7,569 nt of DNA, taken from positions 1 to 7,569 of the forward strand of contig CAZKAD010000047.1 in the NCBI GenBank assembly GCA_964550845.1, read 5' to 3'. Position 1 is the stretch's first letter. The number at the start of each line of letters is the position of its first letter. Positions 6,556 through 7,569 of the stretch are shown here, in pieces. The notes under the pieces were generated by a model, which saw nothing but the letters and a program-made list of their open reading frames with translations, searched no databases and had not been told where the DNA came from. Made by a program: the position numbers and the translations under genes. The stretch is from CAYTKU01 sp964550845. Lineage in GTDB: Bacteria > Patescibacteriota > Patescibacteriia > Magasanikbacterales > UBA922.

Positions 6556-7569
6556 CTATCTGAGCTTCGTGATGATATAGTAGGGTGTCTGTTCACTCGC
6601 AGTGATAGTAAAGATACGTTTATCATGGAACGCTATATATCACTCGAGAATTGATTTGCTGAGTCACTGTTGTCCGATCGTGAAGCTGATCGATCATATA
6701 TTTGTATCATCAGTTATACTCTTGATATCACCATATCGTATGTAACTCGTGGGTAGATATTGTGATACTTGCTTTTTGACGAGAGCATAATTTGTCCCGA
6801 GGATATCGATAAATCCATTAGTAAAGTCTTTATTGTCGATAGTATTCACATCGATGAAGACTTTTTGTTGGTCGGTGCCAGTACTATTTTGTTCTTGTGG
6901 GACAGATGAGATGATATTGTGACTAGTGTTTGCATTGGTGAGTGATGTGATGAAGCGATTTTTGATATAGAGTTTGTAGAGGAGAAGTGCCGCTTCATAT
7001 CTACTGAGAGCTCTATCAAATGTCGCCATATCACTTTGTGATACAAGTTCGAGTGATAATGCTTTGTTATAGGTCGCTGTCTGTCGTGCCGTAGCCGTAG
7101 TACTCGGCGATTCAGCTATCATATTCAGTATCGCTGCCATAAATTCTGCTTTGGTGATGGTCGCAGTGGGTCTAAATGTCTTGCCATCGCCACGCATTAT
7201 ACCTGCTAGACAGACTGCATTGATACTATCTTTCATCGTCGAGGATGCGATATCGGTCAGAGCACATGTCGCACCAGTTGTCGTATGCGTATCAAATTTC
7301 TTGTCATAGATGGCAAATAACTTGGCTGATTGTTCTCTCGTGATGAGATCGTAAGGGTTATAGTTTTCTGGATCAGGATATTGGGTCATGCCAGCTTGAT
7401 ACATCCAGAGGAGTGCTGTCGTAAACTCATGGTCATTGGCGATACCTTCACCGATGGAGACAGTAGATGATGATGTGCTTGGTATAGTTGGTGTGACTGT
7501 CGTCGATGGACTTGTAGTGCTTTCTATCATTTGTCACTGTGATTGAGCTATATTAGAGAGCATGATCAT
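6556..7569 (-). CDS. SLH-domain surface protein (5' end outside window)
   Basis: 337 visible residues ending at TAG 6556-6558, with UGA-Gly at complement 7534-7536, 6694-6696, 6664-6666 and 6640-6642. Under the standard code it would seem to stop at 6694. The visible N-terminus (MIMLSNIAQSQGQM) may be the end of a signal peptide that begins outside the window; one of its Met codons could also be the start. A Thr/Ser/Pro-rich linker (residues 17-38) follows, then three tandem SLH-like repeats: about 46-92 (ALLWMYQAGMTQYPD, then LITREQSAKLFAIY), about 103-152 (LTDIASS, AGIMRGDGKTFRPTATITKA) and about 165-205 (ALSLELVSQ, DRALSRYEAALLLYKL). SLH repeats anchor proteins to cell-wall polymers at the surface. 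Two Cys (102 and 120) flank the start of the second repeat and could pair outside the cell. The C-terminal about 130 residues, after the repeats, are not recognised. Probably exported. Confidence 0.82.

Noticed and set aside
1..7569. UGA as tryptophan (Mycoplasma-type code 4) or selenocysteine
   Set aside because: UGA aligns with Gly in P-loops and the KH GXXG loop, TGG is used for Trp, and UGA is far too frequent for selenocysteine.

Overview
The window reads as one coherent stretch of genome only if UGA is a glycine codon (translation table 25). This points to a Candidate Phyla Radiation bacterium of the Gracilibacteria / Absconditabacteria (SR1) type. UGA falls exactly on glycines that are invariant in known families: the P-loop of a PilT-like ATPase (codon 2715-2717), two glycines of its KH-domain GXXG loop (3417-3422), and the first glycine of the RuvB P-loop (complement 6238-6240). 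TGG still encodes Trp, and every gene end seen uses TAA or TAG, never TGA. Under the standard code the region looks like a field of short broken ORFs.

Layout. On the minus strand on the left: a long multi-pass membrane protein running off the window's left edge (complement <1-1295), preceded by a gene of unknown function broken by a 100-N assembly gap (1431-1530). That gene has a C-terminal membrane-anchor tail at 1324-1430 and a soluble N-terminal part at 1531-2068. A divergent, A+T-rich region follows. On the plus strand come three genes: an archaeal-type PilT-family ATPase with a C-terminal KH domain but no PIN domain (2286-3572), a full-length but catalytically degenerate pyruvate kinase homologue (3615-5027), and a small DUF3127/OB-fold protein with an SSB-like acidic C-terminal tip (5116-5427). 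A strong bidirectional terminator (5441-5468) separates these from two minus-strand genes: ruvB (5467-6507) and an S-layer-homology (SLH) domain surface protein cut by the right edge (6556->7569).

The genes do not form one obvious pathway. RuvB and the SSB-like protein belong to DNA recombination/repair. The KH-ATPase probably acts on RNA. The SLH protein and the membrane protein belong to the envelope. The pyruvate kinase homologue keeps the fold but has lost most catalytic residues, which fits the very reduced carbon metabolism reported for some members of this group. No start codon in the window has a recognisable Shine-Dalgarno sequence; several leaders are pyrimidine-rich.

All translations were made by hand. 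No database search was run, so family assignments rest on recalled motifs.
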